This document shows positions 15,855 through 23,210 of a stretch of DNA of 64,000 nucleotides, piece by piece. Every line of letters begins with the position of its first letter. Position 1 is the first letter of the stretch. Source of the DNA: Anaerolineae bacterium (GTDB lineage Bacteria > Chloroflexota > Anaerolineae > Promineifilales > Promineifilaceae); contig JAUIAP010000004.1 of assembly GCA_030425205.1 (NCBI GenBank), positions 248,001 to 312,000 on the forward strand, written 5' to 3'. Made by a program: the position numbers and the translations under genes. The notes under the pieces are model-generated. The model saw nothing but the letters and a program-made list of their open reading frames with translations. It did not search any database and was not told where the DNA came from.

Positions 15855-16817
15855 ATGTTCAACAACACCAACCATCTTGCCCGGCTCCTCACATTCATCG
15901 GGAGCCTTTTGACAATTGCGACCCTTGCCGCATTATTCGCCGAGATAAATCCACAGTTGCAGCTGATTAGTCAGCTGCGTGTACAACTTGCACTGGGCCT
16001 ACTGCTGATCGTCTTGCCATTATTGTTTATGCGTTGGCAATTTGCGCTCATTTTTACCATCCCGCTGCTCATTAACTGTGCTCATTTTCTCCCACTTTAC
16101 TTCTCGCCACCAACAGATGATGCCACACAGGCAATCGCGCGGTTGACCAACGACTCGTTAACAATCACCCACGTCAACATCGATCGGGATAAGGTGGATA
16201 TGTTGAGTAAGCTAAATGCAAAAGGCAGCGACATAGTGTTTATTCAGGAGGTCCAACCGCCGATTGTTGACGCGTTAGCAACGGCGATGCCGAATTACGA
16301 GGTGGTCCTCGTCGAATCACGCTGGGACACACGCGGATCTGCGCTGCTCGTTCGCAAGCGTTGGGAAGGGGAGTTGCTTTCGGCCGAATATCTCACCATC
16401 ACGACCTATGGCGACCGTCCGCTCGCACACGCACTCATCAGGCTCAACGATGCGGAACTTTCGCTCCTCAGTCTCCATGTGACACGCCCAGAAAACCCAT
16501 TACAGGCGGTTGAGTTTGCCGATGTTGCCCAGTGGAGCAAGGCGCAGCAAGCAAGCGGGCGCGCAGTCCTCATCATTGGTGACTTTAATCAAACGCCGTG
16601 GAGCGCTCGTTTTCACAACCTATTGGCAGATGGGGATTTACGCAACGGGCAACGTGGATTTGGACTACAAACAACATGGCCGGCCAATCTCCCCGCATTC
16701 CTGCGGATTCCGATTGACCTCACCGTGCACAGTGATGATATAAGGATTGTTGAACGGGAAGTTGGGGAGAATTGGGGCGGCGATCATCGGCCGATTCACG
16801 TCAAAATTCAAAACTGA
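15855..16817 (+). CDS. Membrane-anchored endonuclease/exonuclease/phosphatase (EEP) family protein
   Basis: 320 residues. The first 90 or so hold about three membrane helices (LLTFIGSLLTIATLAALF and two more). The rest is an EEP domain: ITHVNIDRDKVDML, then DIVFIQEVQPP with the metal-binding Glu, LLSLHVTRP, LIIGDFNQTPWS (the GDFN catalytic motif) and WGGDHRPIHVKI (catalytic Asp-His). This architecture is seen in many bacterial secreted phosphodiesterases; the substrate may be a nucleic acid or a phospholipid. A TACAAT (15839-15844) ten bases before the ATG could serve as a -10 for a near-leaderless mRNA. Confidence 0.82.
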   Translation: MFNNTNHLARLLTFIGSLLTIATLAALFAEINPQLQLISQLRVQLALGLLLIVLPLLFMRWQFALIFTIPLLINCAHFLPLYFSPPTDDATQAIARLTNDSLTITHVNIDRDKVDMLSKLNAKGSDIVFIQEVQPPIVDALATAMPNYEVVLVESRWDTRGSALLVRKRWEGELLSAEYLTITTYGDRPLAHALIRLNDAELSLLSLHVTRPENPLQAVEFADVAQWSKAQQASGRAVLIIGDFNQTPWSARFHNLLADGDLRNGQRGFGLQTTWPANLPAFLRIPIDLTVHSDDIRIVEREVGENWGGDHRPIHVKIQN

Positions 16818-16835
16818 CAGCGAACCTGCGCCCGA

Positions 16836-17534
16836 TTACTCGTCGGCAATGGCGCGCAATCCGTTGTGGTCGAGCAGGATGATGCGTTTTCGGCCGATTT
16901 CGATCAGCCCCTCTTGCTTAAATATATTCAACGTCTGGGTTGTCGTCTCTCGATACGTCCCCAGCATCTCAGCGAAATCTTGGTGGGTAAACCCGCTCAC
17001 CACGTTACCGTCGCCTTGTTCAGCCAGTCTTAGCAACGTACCAGCCAACCGTGCTGGAATGCTCTTAAACGCGATATCTTCCAGCCGTTCCTCCAGCGCG
17101 GATACACGTTTTCCCAACGCCTCGACAAAGCGAAACGCCACATGCGGCTTATTGCGAATCAACCGATCGACATCCTCACGGCTCATCACACAAATCATGC
17201 ACGCATCGACCGCTTGGGCAAAGGTATTGTGCATCCCCTGCCCAACGATTGACATTTCCCCAAATACTGCGCCCGGCCCCAGCGTCGCCACAACGATTTT
17301 CTTACCCGCTGGAGACATGCGATACAACTGCACACGTCCCGCCTTGAGTAAAAACAACACTTCGCCGCTATCTTCGGGCATATAAAAGATACGACCCGGT
17401 TCACAGGTCGCCATCGTTGTCTGGCGATCCATCTCCGCCAGCTCACCCATGCTCAAATCACGGAATATCTGAATCGTTGACAGATAGTCCACCTTCTCGC
17501 GCACAAGTTCACGGGTTCTGTTTTGTCGCGTCAT
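16836..17534 (-). CDS. Crp/Fnr family transcriptional regulator
   Basis: About 232 residues. The N-terminal cyclic-nucleotide-binding-like barrel (LFLLKAGRVQLYRMSPAGKK, then GAVFGEMSIVGQG) is followed by a long dimerisation helix. The C-terminal winged helix (FTHQDFAEMLGTYRETTTQT, then LNIFKQEGLIEIGRKRI) carries the E-x-x-x-T/R recognition pattern. There is no N-terminal cysteine cluster, so it is not an Fe-S sensing Fnr. PGAVFGEMSI differs from the cAMP-binding consensus (GExALL), so the ligand is unknown. The start MTRQNRT at 17534 is preferred to an upstream ATG at 17573. Confidence 0.88.
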   Translation of the reverse strand: MTRQNRTRELVREKVDYLSTIQIFRDLSMGELAEMDRQTTMATCEPGRIFYMPEDSGEVLFLLKAGRVQLYRMSPAGKKIVVATLGPGAVFGEMSIVGQGMHNTFAQAVDACMICVMSREDVDRLIRNKPHVAFRFVEALGKRVSALEERLEDIAFKSIPARLAGTLLRLAEQGDGNVVSGFTHQDFAEMLGTYRETTTQTLNIFKQEGLIEIGRKRIILLDHNGLRAIADE

Positions 17535-17564
17535 TCTTGTTGGGGGGCGGATGCTTCGTCCACT

Positions 17565-17594
17565 ACAAAACAAAACGCGGACGAGACGTCCGCG
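17565..17594 (-). terminator. Intrinsic terminator of topA
   Basis: On the minus strand CGCGGACG (plus 17587-17594) pairs with CGTCCGCG (17576-17583) around TCT and is followed by TTTTGTTTTG. It sits seven bases after the topA stop. Confidence 0.85.
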
Positions 17595-17600
17595 CTCCAG

Positions 17601-20009
17601 TTACGCAGTCTGCAATTCAGCGGCCGCCTCTGCTTTGATTTCACAATCGGTGGCCTTCACCTCATCATCTTTTTGCTGCACGATAATCTGATCCCCCTCC
17701 GCCTTGAGCGGCTTGGTCCAGCTTGTCCATTCACAGTCGGGATAACGGGAGCAGCCAAAGAAGGTGCGTCCACGTCGTGTCTTTTTCTCGATAATGTCGC
17801 CGCCAGCAACGGGGCAAGTCACACCTGTCTTGACCAAAATCTGCTCGGTGTGACGACATTTCGGGAAGTTTTGACAACCGATAAAGCGTCCATAACGCCC
17901 TTCGCGATAGACCAGCTCACCTTCACCACAAGTCGGGCAGGTGCGCCCAACATACTCAGGTTCAGCGTTGATCTCTTTCTTTGGCAGCTTCTCATCAGCA
18001 ATGGCAAGTCGTTCGCGGAATGGTCGATAGAAATTATCGATCACCTTGACCCAATCTTTATTGCCTTCTGCAATTGCGTCGAGGTCTTCTTCCAAGAGTG
18101 CTGTGAATTCAACATTCATCACTTCGGGGAAATACTCGACCAACATATCGGTCACCATTGCGCCAATCTCTGTTGGAGCGAGTCGCTTTTCCTCACGAAT
18201 GACGTATCCGCGCGAAATGATGGTGCTGATAATGCTCGCAAACGTACTTGGTCGGCCGACATCATTCTCTTCCAGCGTCTTCACCAATGTCGCCTCACTA
18301 AAGCGGGGCGGCGGCTGTGTAAAATGCTGTTCTGGGAACAATTCTAAGAGGTCGAGTGCTTCTTTTTTCGTGAGATCGCTCGGCACAACGCTCCCGCTAT
18401 CATCGGGTCGATCTGTCGGCGCACTCTCTTCGTAGAGGCGCAGGAATCCATCAAATTTGAGCGTGCTGCCACTGGCGCGGAATAGATAGGGGCGTTGGAG
18501 AATGGGTGTGTTGGGGTCGCCAGCATAGATATCGGCCGAAACCGTATCATAAACGGCCGGCACCATCTGACTCGCCACAAAGCGCGACCAAATGAGCGTG
18601 TACAAACGGTTTTGATCGCGGCTCAAATGCTGCTTGATCTGCTTCGGAAAGCGCATCACAGAAGTTGGGCGGATCGCTTCATGTGCTTCTTGTGCTGATT
18701 TTGAGCGCGACTTGTAGACATTTGGCTTGTCGGGCGTGTAATCTTTGCCAAAGCTGGCCTCAATATACTGCTTCGCCTGTGCCTGTGCGTCTTTGCTGAC
18801 CGACAAACTATCTGTACGCATGTAGGTGATCAGCCCGACCGTTCCCTCGTTGCCGATGTCAACCCCTTCATACAACTGTTGTGCGATCCGCATCGTTTTA
18901 CTCGTACCAAAGCCAAGTTTGCGCGATGCTTCCTGCTGCAATGTACTCGTTGTGAAGGGAGCTTGCGGCTTGCGGCGGCGTTTTCCCAAACGCAGATCAC
19001 CGACGTTCCATGCCGCCTTCTCTAAAACGGCGATATGCGGCGTGACCACTTCTTCGCTATTTAGCTCAAAATCTTCACCATTAAGCTTATGCCATTTTGC
19101 CTTGAAGACAGGTGGCTTCTTGCCGTTTTGTGACTTTTGCTGCAATTCAGCGTGGACAGACCAGTATTCGGTCGTCTCAAACGCTTCAATTTCGCGTTCG
19201 CGCTCGACAACCAAACGCAATGCCACCGACTGGACACGCCCAGCCGAGAGCCGTCCACGTATTTTGCGCCAAAGCAACGGGCTGAGTTTGTAGCCGACGA
19301 GTCGATCCAAAATACGACGTGCTTGTTGGGCATCGACACGCTGCATGTCGATTTCGCGCGGTTCAGTCAACGCCTTTTGCACGGCTGATTTGGTGATTTC
19401 ATGGAAGACGACGCGCTTGGTGCGTTCAGGCTCCATTTCGGCCGATTCCAACACATGCCACGCAATCGCTTCCCCTTCCCGATCGGGGTCAGTCGCCAAG
19501 AAAATTTCAGTCGCCTTTTCGGCCGCTGCCTTCAACTCTTTGACAACCTTGCGCTTGTCGTTCGGCACGCGATACTCAGGCTCATAATTTTCATCAACAT
19601 CAACGCTCAAACGCGACTTGAGCAAATCCCGCACATGCCCAACACTCGACTTGACCGTATAGCCACTGCCGAGATATTTGCCAATCGTCTTCGCTTTTGC
19701 GGGCGATTCAACAATTACGAGCTTGCCGCTGCGTCGCTTGCTGCTCGATTTCTTTGCCTTGCTGCTCGATTTCTTTTTCGTCGCTTTCTTTTTGGAACTC
19801 TTCTTCGCCATCGCGGCCAACTCTTCTGGGCTTGGCTTGGGCAAATCATCATGTGCAGGCGTGTGACCACGCTTGTACATATTTGTCCCACAAACGGCAC
19901 ACTGACCGCGTGTTGCGGGTGAGCCATTTGCCGCCCATTCTGGTTTGGCGTTCTCGATCGGCCGATGTTCCTTACATTTCAGGCAATAGCCTGTTAATTG
20001 TTCTGCCAT
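17601..20009 (-). CDS. topA: DNA topoisomerase I with an N-terminal DUF5679-like zinc ribbon
   Basis: Type IA topoisomerase relaxing negative supercoils. After a Lys/Ser-rich linker the Toprim domain starts GKLVIVESPAKAKTIGKYLG. Further on are DPDREGEAIAWH (metal site), GRLSAGRVQSVALRL, and GLITYMRTDSLSVS with the nucleophilic Tyr. The C-terminus has two topoisomerase zinc fingers (CPTCGEG... and CPVAGGDIIEKK...FFGCSRYPDCEW). Unusually, the N-terminus is a separate zinc ribbon, YCLKCKEHR ... GQCAVCGTNMYKRG, which matches DUF5679. About 45 residues of Lys/Ser repeats join it to the catalytic core. The ATG at 20009 is chosen because the upstream extension runs into tandem repeats. Three octamers are perfect (18252, 18532, 19438) and a fourth is at 19958. 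Confidence 0.94.
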   Translation of the reverse strand: MAEQLTGYCLKCKEHRPIENAKPEWAANGSPATRGQCAVCGTNMYKRGHTPAHDDLPKPSPEELAAMAKKSSKKKATKKKSSSKAKKSSSKRRSGKLVIVESPAKAKTIGKYLGSGYTVKSSVGHVRDLLKSRLSVDVDENYEPEYRVPNDKRKVVKELKAAAEKATEIFLATDPDREGEAIAWHVLESAEMEPERTKRVVFHEITKSAVQKALTEPREIDMQRVDAQQARRILDRLVGYKLSPLLWRKIRGRLSAGRVQSVALRLVVEREREIEAFETTEYWSVHAELQQKSQNGKKPPVFKAKWHKLNGEDFELNSEEVVTPHIAVLEKAAWNVGDLRLGKRRRKPQAPFTTSTLQQEASRKLGFGTSKTMRIAQQLYEGVDIGNEGTVGLITYMRTDSLSVSKDAQAQAKQYIEASFGKDYTPDKPNVYKSRSKSAQEAHEAIRPTSVMRFPKQIKQHLSRDQNRLYTLIWSRFVASQMVPAVYDTVSADIYAGDPNTPILQRPYLFRASGSTLKFDGFLRLYEESAPTDRPDDSGSVVPSDLTKKEALDLLELFPEQHFTQPPPRFSEATLVKTLEENDVGRPSTFASIISTIISRGYVIREEKRLAPTEIGAMVTDMLVEYFPEVMNVEFTALLEEDLDAIAEGNKDWVKVIDNFYRPFRERLAIADEKLPKKEINAEPEYVGRTCPTCGEGELVYREGRYGRFIGCQNFPKCRHTEQILVKTGVTCPVAGGDIIEKKTRRGRTFFGCSRYPDCEWTSWTKPLKAEGDQIIVQQKDDEVKATDCEIKAEAAAELQTA

Positions 20010-20010
20010 G

Positions 20011-20091
20011 TAGCTAGTCGCTAGTAGTAAGTGGTAAGTGGTAAGTGGTAAGTGATAAGAAAACTTATCACTATTCACTTGTCACTTATCA
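20011..20091. repeat. Tandem TAAGTGG heptamers with terminal palindrome upstream of topA
   Basis: In-register heptamers run CTAGTCG, CTAGTAG, TAAGTGG, TAAGTGG, TAAGTGG, TAAGTGA from 20014 to 20055. The array then folds back: GTGATAAG (20052-20059) is inverted as CTTATCAC (20064-20071), and CACTTATCAC follows. It fills the whole gap between the manC-like gene stop and the topA start. This is the clearest member of the family here. Confidence 0.75.
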
Positions 20092-20094
20092 CGC

Positions 20095-21183
20095 CTAAGT
20101 AAATTTATCTAATTCCGTGTCCACCATTTCGTTAACCAGCCGTTTTACCAGCGGAATCTGATCCTTGTGGACAACGAGCAGGGCATCTTCCGTATTGACG
20201 ACAATCATGCCATCAAGCCCAATCCCTGCTAAAACCTTATCTGATTCGTAGTTATAAAGGAGGCTGTCACGCGAGTTTATCGCTTTTACAATACCGCGTG
20301 TCACATTCTCATCTTCTATCGAGTTGAGTGCTTCTTTCAACGCATAGAGCGTTCCCGGATCGCTCCAGCCCATTTCAGCGTGCAGCACTCGTGCATCGCT
20401 AGGGTCTAAGTGAACGAGAACCGCATCATCAAAACTCGTCTCTTCTAGCTGTGGATAGATGCGGTTGAGCGTCTCTTCGTACTCATCTTTGCCAATTGTC
20501 GCGCCAATTTCACGCAATTGCGCCCACATTTTTGGCTGATGCTGTGCATACTTATCCCCAACATAGTTGACAGTTGTGATGAAATAACCCGTGTTCCAAA
20601 CGTGGGTTCCTGCGGCAAACATCTTCTGACACTGGGCAAGCTCAGGGCGGTACGTTAATGAATCAAACCCGAAATAACTGGTTCCGTCAACCTCTCCACA
20701 GCGTTTTCCAAGACCAATCCAACCCAAATTATCATTGGCAAAGCGCGGCGTTTCGCCCATAAAGACAATTTTCGCCTCTCCATTCGCCACAATCTGCTCA
20801 CCAACAGCCAACACTTTGCGGAATGTAGCGACCTCCTCCATATAGTTGTCGCCCCACAGGATGCCAATCGGTTCATCTGGTTCGGCCGATGCGACCATGT
20901 GCGTCATCGCCAACCCGACTGCCGCTGCCAAATCGCGTCGCAGCGGTTCGCCAATAAAGTTGCGCTCTGGCAACATCGGCAACTGCTCGCGCAAAATCGG
21001 TACATATGCGATATTGGTTGAGATAAAGATATTCTCTGCCCCAACCTGCTCCAACACACGATCGACGGCCAGTTGCAGTGTAGACTGCTCACCGATGATC
21101 GGTTCAAACTGTTTTGGAGAGCGTTTTCGACTCAACGGCCATAACCGTCGCCCGCTCCCTCCTGCAAAAATCACTACTTTCAC
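20095..21183 (-). CDS. Mannose-1-phosphate guanylyltransferase
   Basis: 362-residue nucleotidyltransferase that makes GDP-mannose from GTP and mannose-1-phosphate. The N-terminus MKVVIFAGGSGRRLWPLSRK, followed by SPKQF, is the signature of this family. ILWGDNYMEE carries the metal-binding Asp, and GWIGLGKR and WNTGYFI are the usual substrate motifs. The C-terminal isomerase domain of bifunctional enzymes is absent, and the length fits the short form. GDP-mannose would feed the GDP-sugar enzyme at 9402. It precedes topA with only a heptamer repeat between them. Octamer at 20882 (ASAEPDE). Confidence 0.92.
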   Translation of the reverse strand: MKVVIFAGGSGRRLWPLSRKRSPKQFEPIIGEQSTLQLAVDRVLEQVGAENIFISTNIAYVPILREQLPMLPERNFIGEPLRRDLAAAVGLAMTHMVASAEPDEPIGILWGDNYMEEVATFRKVLAVGEQIVANGEAKIVFMGETPRFANDNLGWIGLGKRCGEVDGTSYFGFDSLTYRPELAQCQKMFAAGTHVWNTGYFITTVNYVGDKYAQHQPKMWAQLREIGATIGKDEYEETLNRIYPQLEETSFDDAVLVHLDPSDARVLHAEMGWSDPGTLYALKEALNSIEDENVTRGIVKAINSRDSLLYNYESDKVLAGIGLDGMIVVNTEDALLVVHKDQIPLVKRLVNEMVDTELDKFT

Positions 21184-21273
21184 TTAATCAACTCCATGCT
21201 TAAATTTATTGTTCTCAAACGCTTGCTGCAAGTCGCACATAGATTGAGTTTGAAAAACGACTGTGCCAAACGA

Positions 21274-22005
21274 TCAAAGTTTCTGCCAGCGATCCAGTGC
21301 AACAGCAAGCCCTGCGCGATCGCTTAACCCTTGTGGGGGATGACCCAGATCGTGGGCAGCAACGTCGCCATAGAAGCAGACGAGTTGCAGAGCATATTCG
21401 TCAGATTGTAGATGTGGGAGGAGAATTTCGGCCGAATACATAACCTCGTCTCCATCCATCCACTGTTCAACGCCAGCCATCCCCAACGCATAGGCCTCTT
21501 GATTTAACATCTCATCGAGCGTTTCTGCATAGCCATACTGTTGAATGTAAGCCCCACGGTACAGCGTTGTCAATAGCTCTTCACGCACAGTTTCTATTTT
21601 TGGTTCATGGGCCGTCCACAAAACACCGACCAGCCAGCCATGTCGATGGAACGGTTTCGTCTCGAAACGATGCTTAAATTCCCAATCGAAACGATTTGTC
21701 CACCCCCCTCCTGCATCATCCGCCAGCGTCAGTATCACGCGAAATTCACCACTGATTTCTGCGAGCGTTTCGGCAGCTTCTTCTATTAAAGAGGTGGCCA
21801 GCGCATCGGTATCCATTGCCAAATAGCTATCAAATAACGCCGGAACGTGATCCTTCCCCATCGGATTCAACATTGCCAACGGCAGCCCCATTCCCCCGTG
21901 ACCATCGCGGCACATCTCAATATATTGCTGAAAACGTTGGGGGCCACGCGGAATGTCATACAGATCGCGCTGGACTTGCAGAAGTGGCAGATAGGCAAGT
22001 CTCAT
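21274..22005 (-). CDS. Hypothetical soluble protein (243 residues)
   Basis: No family was recognised. The protein begins MRLAYLPLLQVQRDLYDIPR and is acidic and rich in aromatic residues. Notable blocks are CRDGHGGMGLPLAMLNPMGK, FRVILTLADDAGGGWTNRFD and RHGWLVGVLWTAHEPKIETV. There is no signal peptide or membrane helix. The density of conserved-looking His, Glu and Gly suggests an enzyme or ligand-binding protein, but no catalytic pattern is clear. It lies between dprA and the GDP-mannose gene on the same strand. Octamer at 21428 (YSAEIL). Confidence 0.55.
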   Translation of the reverse strand: MRLAYLPLLQVQRDLYDIPRGPQRFQQYIEMCRDGHGGMGLPLAMLNPMGKDHVPALFDSYLAMDTDALATSLIEEAAETLAEISGEFRVILTLADDAGGGWTNRFDWEFKHRFETKPFHRHGWLVGVLWTAHEPKIETVREELLTTLYRGAYIQQYGYAETLDEMLNQEAYALGMAGVEQWMDGDEVMYSAEILLPHLQSDEYALQLVCFYGDVAAHDLGHPPQGLSDRAGLAVALDRWQKL

Positions 22006-22017
22006 AACTCACAACCA

Positions 22018-22045
22018 CCATTTCCACGCAGGCGAGAAACGATTA
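22018..22045. repeat. Remnant of a dispersed palindromic repeat
   Basis: The sequence around CCACGCAGGCGAGAAACG would translate on the plus strand to PFPRRRETIIQ, a spurious peptide typical of one widespread class of intergenic palindromes. It resembles a truncated copy of the element at 34814-34915. Confidence 0.35.
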
Positions 22046-22058
22046 TCCAACCGAATAA

Positions 22059-23174
22059 TCACCCCTCAACCTCATACGCAACCGTTGCCTCCCGAATCAA
22101 TGCATACTGCATACCGCCAACCTGTTGCACCTGTCCCTTTAACTCCATCATCACGAGCGTACTGCTGACGAGTGGCGCAGGCAATCCGCTGGCACGGCTC
22201 AATTCATCGACGTGGCGGGGTGTTTCTGCAAGTAGCGGGATGAGAGCGGCTTCTTCGGCCGAATCTGGCAGAACCATCTGCACTGCCTGCTGTTCAGGCG
22301 CACGTTCTAAATTCAAATCTTCCAGAATGTCCTGCGCCTCCGTCACCAATTTCCCACCCTGTTTGATCAGCTTATTGGTTCCCTTGCTTGCCCGACTGTT
22401 AGCATTGCCCGGCACGGCGTACACTTCACGCCCTTGCTCCCGTGCAAATTTCGTCGTGATCAACGCGCCACTGATCTCGGCCGCCTCTACCACAACGGTG
22501 CCTAGCGATAATCCGCTGATAATGCGATTGCGCGGCGGGAAATTTTTCTTTTCGGGCTGCACGCCGAGCGCGTGTTCTGAGATGATTGCGCCTTGTCCAT
22601 CAGCAATTTGGTCTGCAAGCTTGCGATTTTCGGGTGGATAAATACAGTCGATCCCACAGGCCAACACGCCAATCGTGCGCCCACCCTGTTCGACCGCCAG
22701 CTTGTGCGCCACAGAATCGATCCCGCGCGCCAGACCACTCACAATCGTAATGTCGTGACGCAATAGTCCCGACGTAATCAAATGGGTCATCTGACGACCA
22801 TAAGCTGACAGGCGGCGTGTTCCAACAATCGCAATTGCCCAGCGGTCTGTCTCTCGTAGTTCACCTTTGACGTAAAGGACGGGCGGGGAGGCGGGGATGT
22901 CGCGTAGTTGGGGCGGATATTCGGCCGAATCCCAGCAAATCAGATCGACCCCCATCTTCTGCAACTTCTCCATCTCGCCATCTAAATCAAGTTCGGTGCG
23001 GGTTGTTAAAAAGCTGGCAATAGTGCGTTTATCAAGGCCGATTCGTTTGAGTTCGGCCGAATCTGTCCGCCACGCGATCTCCATGCTCCCAAAATGATCG
23101 CGCAACGCTTGCAGCTTCGCGGCACCTATTCCCTTAACAATATTGAATCCCAACCAGTATTTCAAATCGGACAT
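22059..23174 (-). CDS. dprA: DNA-processing protein DprA
   Basis: DprA binds incoming single-stranded DNA during transformation and loads RecA. The protein has an N-terminal helix-hairpin-helix/SAM-like part (YWLGFNIVKGIGAAKLQAL). The Rossmann-like core follows: WAIAIVGTRRLSAYGRQMTH, IVSGLARGIDSVAH, VLACGIDCIYPPENRKLADQ, FPPRNRIISGLSLGTVVVEA and SGALITTKFAREQGREVYAV. A C-terminal winged-helix (HVDELSRASGLPAPLVSSTL) is present. The start MSDLKYW at 23174 is preferred over 23210. Its presence shows at least part of a DNA-uptake pathway. Three octamers at 22255, 22921 and 23053 are all read as Ser-Ala-Glu. Confidence 0.94.
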   Translation of the reverse strand: MSDLKYWLGFNIVKGIGAAKLQALRDHFGSMEIAWRTDSAELKRIGLDKRTIASFLTTRTELDLDGEMEKLQKMGVDLICWDSAEYPPQLRDIPASPPVLYVKGELRETDRWAIAIVGTRRLSAYGRQMTHLITSGLLRHDITIVSGLARGIDSVAHKLAVEQGGRTIGVLACGIDCIYPPENRKLADQIADGQGAIISEHALGVQPEKKNFPPRNRIISGLSLGTVVVEAAEISGALITTKFAREQGREVYAVPGNANSRASKGTNKLIKQGGKLVTEAQDILEDLNLERAPEQQAVQMVLPDSAEEAALIPLLAETPRHVDELSRASGLPAPLVSSTLVMMELKGQVQQVGGMQYALIREATVAYEVEG

Positions 23175-23210
23175 ATTTTCTATATTCACACGCTTTGTCC
23201 GATTCGTCAA

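Noticed and set aside
17476..17534. The CRP-like regulator as an Fnr-type oxygen sensor
   Set aside because: There is no N-terminal cysteine cluster for a [4Fe-4S] centre.
20014..20055. Tandem TAAGTGG units considered as a CRISPR array
   Set aside because: The units are contiguous with no unique spacers, and no cas genes are in the window.
21847..22641. A long plus-strand ORF opposite the unknown gene and dprA
   Set aside because: It is antisense to dprA, whose motifs are certain, and its protein is low-complexity Ser/Arg/Pro.
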